DNA of 64,000 bases, taken from the NCBI GenBank assembly GCA_900545865.1, contig URAN01000003.1:1-64000 (forward strand). The letters run 5' to 3'. The notes beneath the pieces are model-generated. The model ran no database searches. It had not been told where the DNA came from and saw only the letters and a list, made by a program, of their open reading frames with translations. The number at the start of each line of letters is the position of its first letter. The stretch's first letter is position 1. This DNA is from an uncultured Eubacteriales bacterium. GTDB taxonomy: Bacteria > Bacillota > Clostridia > Monoglobales > Monoglobaceae. The translations under genes and the position numbers were made by a program. Shown in pieces: positions 59,945 to 64,000 of the stretch.

Positions 59945-60896
59945 ATATCTCACGCATCCTTTCACGAATAATTTCCTGCGGAAGCCCTGCGTGCTTTGCA
60001 TTTATTATAAGACGCAGGTTTTGTACCTCTGCCGACTTGCGAAAATAATATGCGACAAGCGGTTCGATTCCGAAACTCACCGTTGATGAATCGTTAAGCA
60101 ATCTTAAAATTCGATTGTCGCACGCCTTTTCGAATTCCGAAAAATCGTCAGAATCCTCCAAATCCGAATAACCGCTCTCGAGAATAATATTTTTAACGTG
60201 TTCAACGCCTCTCAAGGCCGCATTTTTCAGTGCCGAAACATCTGTCTTGTCACAATCGCAAAGTGCGGCCGAACACACGACATCAGATGCCTTTGTCGAT
60301 GCCGCACGCAATGCGATTTTAAAATCGTACAACGCTGTCATCTCTTGGGTCAGCATTTCAGTGAATTCATCACCGCGCGCCATATCACACATCGCTTTGA
60401 GCGAATATCTGTCAATCGTAACATCAAGCAGCTGTCCGTCAGCGGTCGATGTCAAAATATCATATCCGTCCGCTGCCGCCTTTTCGAGATGCGTTGGAAG
60501 TTCGGCGAACTTCTTTGCCGAAACGGCGTTATAAATACTCTCGGGCGGCAAGAGACACGGTTTAATAAAATACGCTGTGTCATCAGCTCTTGAAACAATG
60601 GCTTTGAGCGATGTTTTAAGATTGTGATAATCGTTCGGCACAACAAGAAAGTTTAACAGCTCTCTGTTTGGGGAAATTTCACACAAATAATCCCAAACAT
60701 CGGTCATACGACTTTCGATGACGGCAACCGCACGTTCGTTTTCAGCCGAATCCAAAATTCCTTTATCCACAAGCAGATTTAGGGTTTCATTGAGATTTTC
60801 GGATGAAACAAGCTGTTCAAACGCAGAGCCGGAGAGCAGTTCGTTTTCTCTTGCCCGAACGTTGGCAACGGCGTAAGCATATCTTGTGTCTTTCAC
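59937..60896 (-). CDS. V-type ATPase subunit C
   Basis: A 319-residue funnel-shaped subunit linking the central stalk to the membrane ring. Helical throughout; recognisable family stretches are the N-terminal YAYAVANVRARENELL, LLNFLVVPNDYHNLKTSLKA and the C-terminal GIEPLVAYYFRKSAEVQNLRLIINAKHAGLP. The start is GTG 60896 within GTGA, overlapping the stop of subunit E by four bases, so translation is coupled. Confidence 0.94.
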   Translation of the reverse strand: MKDTRYAYAVANVRARENELLSGSAFEQLVSSENLNETLNLLVDKGILDSAENERAVAVIESRMTDVWDYLCEISPNRELLNFLVVPNDYHNLKTSLKAIVSRADDTAYFIKPCLLPPESIYNAVSAKKFAELPTHLEKAAADGYDILTSTADGQLLDVTIDRYSLKAMCDMARGDEFTEMLTQEMTALYDFKIALRAASTKASDVVCSAALCDCDKTDVSALKNAALRGVEHVKNIILESGYSDLEDSDDFSEFEKACDNRILRLLNDSSTVSFGIEPLVAYYFRKSAEVQNLRLIINAKHAGLPQEIIRERMREIYV

Positions 60897-61555
60897 CGCA
60901 ATACCCCCTGTGCCTTAAGTTTTTTATACAACTCATCCCTTATTGTTTCGATATTGTCCTTTACCATTGCGTCAAAAGTACAATTTTCTTCTATGCAATA
61001 TTCGGGCGAGCTTTCAACTCCGTCTATCTTACCGCTTTTGCGAATAATAAATCCGCCTTCTGTGTCAATTCTCTCATCGGAAAGCGTAAGGCTTGCGCCT
61101 TTTTGTGCAAGAGTTTTGTTAATATTATTAACAAAACTCGTTGGCATTCTTTTAATATCCGCATCGGATAAAAGCAAGGTGTTTATCCCTTTATCGGAAT
61201 ATTTTATTATCAGCTTTTCGATTAAGTCAAAATATTTTTCATCAGGCATATGTTTTATTCGGGTTATGCCCAAATCGATACATTCGTCAAGAATTTCGGA
61301 TTGCGCCGCCAGAATATATTTTTTTATCCTTGCATCTGTACCTGTTTTGGTGTTTTCCGCCGTTTGCGCCGCCCTTTTCTTTGCCGCCGAAATTATTTCG
61401 GTCGCACGCGACTGTGCATCCGCGACGATTTCTGTTTGCCTTTTTTTAAGCTCATCGTTTGTTTCTCTGTCAAATTTGTTAATTGTTTCGAGTCCGTCAG
61501 CCTCTATTTGCTTCAAAATCCGCTGAAGACCGCTTGTTCTGTCTGTATTACTCAT
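60893..61555 (-). CDS. V-type ATPase subunit E
   Basis: A 220-residue peripheral-stalk subunit. The N-terminal 110 residues are an Ala/Lys/Glu-rich coiled coil (GLQRILKQIEADGLETINKF, then AKKRAAQTAENTK), and the C-terminal globular domain has GGFIIRKSGKIDGVESSPEYCIEE-type strands that bind subunit B. ATG 61555 has GGAGG 7 bases upstream. It lies 37 bases after the K subunit gene. Subunit H/G is not seen as a separate gene within the window and may lie upstream of the right edge. Confidence 0.93.
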   Translation of the reverse strand: MSNTDRTSGLQRILKQIEADGLETINKFDRETNDELKKRQTEIVADAQSRATEIISAAKKRAAQTAENTKTGTDARIKKYILAAQSEILDECIDLGITRIKHMPDEKYFDLIEKLIIKYSDKGINTLLLSDADIKRMPTSFVNNINKTLAQKGASLTLSDERIDTEGGFIIRKSGKIDGVESSPEYCIEENCTFDAMVKDNIETIRDELYKKLKAQGVLR

Positions 61556-61592
61556 ATTCAATCCTCCTTAAATTTTCTGTTTAATCGGAGTG

Positions 61593-62063
61593 TTAAATAT
61601 TATAGATAATCAAAATTGAAATCAACAGTGCCAAAATTGCATATGTTTCAACCATTGCCGCCATAATAATCGCCTTACCGCTCTCCTCAGGCTTTTTGGC
61701 AATGATGCCTATGCCTGCGGCGGCTGCTCTGCCCTGTGCGATACCCGACAAAAGACCGCCGAATGCAATAGGCAGCGATGCGCCGAAATACATAAGTCCC
61801 TGTACCCATGTCAAATCCATCGGCGAACCGCCGAGAACGCCGATGCGGCTGAGCAAAAGAACCGATACCAATAATCCGTAAAGCCCCTGTGTACCCGGAA
61901 GAAGCTGAAGAATAAGCGCTTTGCTGAATTTTGACGGGTCGTTGCTTACCAATCCTGCCGCTGACTCACCGACAAGCCCAACACCTTTAGCGCTTCCTAT
62001 TCCTGCGAACAAAGCGGCAAAAGCCGCACCTATAATTGCCAAAGCCAAACCTAAATTATTCAT
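61593..62063 (-). CDS. V-type ATPase membrane ring subunit K, Na+-type
   Basis: A 156-residue proteolipid with four transmembrane helices, the doubled form typical of V-type K subunits. The ion-binding Glu 139 is in MVETYAIL. Residues that coordinate Na+ in Enterococcus hirae NtpK are all present: Thr and Gln in PGTQGLYG (58/59), Gln 110 in GIAQG and Glu 139. This suggests a Na+-translocating enzyme. ATG 62063 is chosen from GGAG 7 bases upstream and the family start MNNLGLALAI. It overlaps the subunit I stop by 8 bases. Confidence 0.95.
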   Translation of the reverse strand: MNNLGLALAIIGAAFAALFAGIGSAKGVGLVGESAAGLVSNDPSKFSKALILQLLPGTQGLYGLLVSVLLLSRIGVLGGSPMDLTWVQGLMYFGASLPIAFGGLLSGIAQGRAAAAGIGIIAKKPEESGKAIIMAAMVETYAILALLISILIIYNI

Positions 62064-64000
62064 AAATATTCTCCTTTTTAAATTTAATATATTTTGTTTT
62101 TGCCATAAGTGGTTTAAACGGCCGTCCGCCGCCCTCATAAAACTTTGAAAAAAGCTCTACGAATTGTAATCTGTCGGAATGAACATATGCACCGAGCAGA
62201 TTTATTCCCATATTCGCCGTATGTCCGACAATGCCTACGATGATAAGGCTTATCGCTTTTATCACAGTGTTTTGAGGCATTGTTCCGATTAGGTTTATTA
62301 CGCTTGCTATACTTCCCGTTGCAAGACCGAGAGCCAATAATCTCGAATAAGATAATATATCGCTCAAATATCCCGTTGCCGTATTATAAAGTCCGTATAC
62401 GCCGCCGAAAAATCTGACAAATATATTCTTTCCCGACCTTCCCGATGTCAGTAATACCAACACCGCACCGATTATCGCGAGATACTTGCCTATATTAATA
62501 AAAGTATCCGGCACTTGGGTTAAAATCGATGCACCAAGCGGTGCAACACCCAAAACGGTCAAATAAATCGGAACAGAGTCACACAAAGCGTCAATCTTTT
62601 TGCCCTCTTTCCATTCGATGTGAAAATTAACAGCCACACCGAGGAAGAGATGCGCTATTCCGAGCGCAAAGCTGAAGAGCAAAAGTTTTATCGGGTCATC
62701 GAGCGGCTGGAACCACAGCGCGGTCGATGTTATGGTGTACCCGAAAAAGTTTGACGCGATTGTCTGAGGTAAGTCACCGAACCAACTTCCGAATAAGATT
62801 CCCCAGAACAGAGTCGATACCGCACAATTTCGGAACATCGTAAGGCTTCGCCTTAACGTACCTTCAACGGTGAACTTTTTCAGCACAACGGTTGTGCCTA
62901 TAAGCATCATTAATCCGTACCCTGCATCCGACAGCATCATTCCGAAAAACAGATAGTAGAAAAACGCCATAACCGAACTTGGGTCAACATCCCTTTTATT
63001 CGGCAGAGCATACATCTCTGTTATGCCTTCGACAGGTTCTGAAAACTTTCCGTTTTTCAACATAACCGGGACATCATCATCCGCACTCGGTTCTTGTATG
63101 TTTATCGCAATAGTGTATTTTTCTTCAAACTCTCTGATTAATCCGTTGACATACATTTTGGGAATATATCCATCTATTACAAAAGTATTTTTTGTACGTC
63201 CGAGTTTTCCCAAATCGATATATTTATCACGCCGAATCGTCAGATAGTCAATGAAAAATTCTATGTCGCCGCGCCTGTCATCAAAGCTCTTTATCTTTTC
63301 GGAATATTCGGATACAGCTTTCGTTTTACCGATAATCTCATTTTCGATTTCGAGCATCTCTTGTTTTGGTGTAATTTTGTCACTTCCGCTCATAATCGAA
63401 AATCCCATATCTCTTATCGCCGAATTGACCGAATCAGCAATAGATTTATGTGCCGTAATCTCGATACAAGTCTGTTCTTTTCGCGATGAAATGACATCAA
63501 CGGTGAACGGATATGCACATTCGGATTTTTGCTGATTGTCTTTTTTATCAAGGCTTTCGGCATCGGCCGTTATGCGCTCGGCTATCTCTTTTTCCAACTC
63601 ATCCGATGAATACATTCCCGTCAAAGTTCCGATAAAGATTTTTGATGTTCTTGTACCGAGTGTTCCTATCGGAATCTCGAGGGACTCCCACGGTTTGAGC
63701 ATATCCGCCCTTACTCTGAGCTTTTCAACGGTGGCTTTCGCTTCATCAACGGATTTTGAAAAATCGAGTATCGAATGACAAACGGATAAATATTCATTCG
63801 CATTTTCTACGCTTTTTGCAAAATCCTTGGTCAAAACTGCTTTCCTGCCGTTTAATTCGGATAAGATTGACGGTTTATAATCCGTATAACGATTAAGACA
63901 TTCCAAAGCGGAAACCGCTGTGGAAATATTGCGTTCAAACGCCGCAATATTTGTATCGGTTTTAATTTTTAAAAGTCTTTCATCGTCAATTTGAGATATT
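62056..64000 (-). CDS. V-type ATPase subunit I (5' end outside window)
   Basis: The frame is open to the right edge, so the N-terminus is missing; about 647 codons are seen. Subunit I is the stator (a-subunit) that forms the two ion half-channels with the K ring. The N-terminal cytosolic half is coiled-coil (about the first 370 residues here), and the C-terminal half has about seven membrane helices, including VMAFFYYLFFGMMLSDAGYGLMMLIGT, NLIGTMPQNTVIKAISLIIVGIVGHTAN and the conserved LSYSRLLALGLATGSIA, which carries the essential Arg. It is the first gene seen of the I-K-E-C-F-A-B-D operon. Confidence 0.95.
   Translation of the reverse strand, partial: ISQIDDERLLKIKTDTNIAAFERNISTAVSALECLNRYTDYKPSILSELNGRKAVLTKDFAKSVENANEYLSVCHSILDFSKSVDEAKATVEKLRVRADMLKPWESLEIPIGTLGTRTSKIFIGTLTGMYSSDELEKEIAERITADAESLDKKDNQQKSECAYPFTVDVISSRKEQTCIEITAHKSIADSVNSAIRDMGFSIMSGSDKITPKQEMLEIENEIIGKTKAVSEYSEKIKSFDDRRGDIEFFIDYLTIRRDKYIDLGKLGRTKNTFVIDGYIPKMYVNGLIREFEEKYTIAINIQEPSADDDVPVMLKNGKFSEPVEGITEMYALPNKRDVDPSSVMAFFYYLFFGMMLSDAGYGLMMLIGTTVVLKKFTVEGTLRRSLTMFRNCAVSTLFWGILFGSWFGDLPQTIASNFFGYTITSTALWFQPLDDPIKLLLFSFALGIAHLFLGVAVNFHIEWKEGKKIDALCDSVPIYLTVLGVAPLGASILTQVPDTFINIGKYLAIIGAVLVLLTSGRSGKNIFVRFFGGVYGLYNTATGYLSDILSYSRLLALGLATGSIASVINLIGTMPQNTVIKAISLIIVGIVGHTANMGINLLGAYVHSDRLQFVELFSKFYEGGGRPFKPLMAKTKYIKFKKENIYE

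Overview
The window looks like a chromosomal segment of a low-GC, strictly anaerobic, probably spore-forming Firmicute of the class Clostridia, most likely an uncultured gut-type Oscillospirales or related lineage. The reasons are the spore-linked genes (YtxC-like, YlmC/YmxH-like, SpoIIM), an oxygen-sensitive class III ribonucleotide reductase, a glycyl radical enzyme, rubrerythrin, an AT-rich base composition, and frequent near-consensus sigma-A promoters and purine-rich ribosome binding sites. Taxonomy is inferred from gene content only. No phage, plasmid, insertion sequence or CRISPR array is visible.

Layout. 1-4.3 kb: three consecutive M42-like peptidase paralogues, the first intact and cut by the window edge, the next two progressively stripped of catalytic residues, then a PLP enzyme of the methionine gamma-lyase/YnbB family. 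4.3-10.4 kb: a Cys/His-rich small protein, rubrerythrin, HPr, UvrC, an M20 amidohydrolase, a DUF6873-like protein and a YtxC-like protein. 10.4-15.6 kb (minus strand): an intact Xer-type recombinase with a consensus promoter and a 12-6-12 palindrome, then YlmC/YmxH, a small membrane protein, an HD-domain protein, a lipoprotein deacetylase and a hypothetical protein whose promoter sits inside a perfect palindrome.

15.7-34.6 kb is an accessory carbohydrate/redox region with four AraC-family regulators. It holds a glycyl radical enzyme plus activase facing an AraC gene across paired direct repeats; a GH78-like protein; a decayed solute-binding protein; a second deacetylase; and an operon of three QueG/reductive-dehalogenase-like Fe-S proteins plus a DUF5696-like TIM-barrel protein facing another AraC gene. 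A subtilisin, a membrane protein, tRNA-Gly(GCC) and two tandem AraC genes follow. 34.6-40.2 kb: a GH101-like cytosolic glycosidase and an IlvD/Edd dehydratase, DapA-like aldolase and SDR operon that fits non-phosphorylative sugar-acid breakdown.

40.3-64 kb is mostly core genome: spoIIM, a XerD-like protein with three of six catalytic positions changed, purD, nrdG/nrdD with NrdR-box-like sites, a DtxR-type regulator, a likely small RNA, and the minus-strand run lon-engB-hisS-aspS-tyrS. After a SIS-domain isomerase comes a V-type ATPase operon (I-K-E-C-F-A-B-D) whose K subunit carries the residues that bind Na+ in Enterococcus hirae NtpK.

The most unusual items are the RdhA/QueG-like triplet with its TIM-barrel partner, the decaying M42 triplet, the uncharacterised glycyl radical enzyme, the altered XerD beside an intact second Xer protein, and the C-rich small RNA candidate next to the DtxR-type gene.
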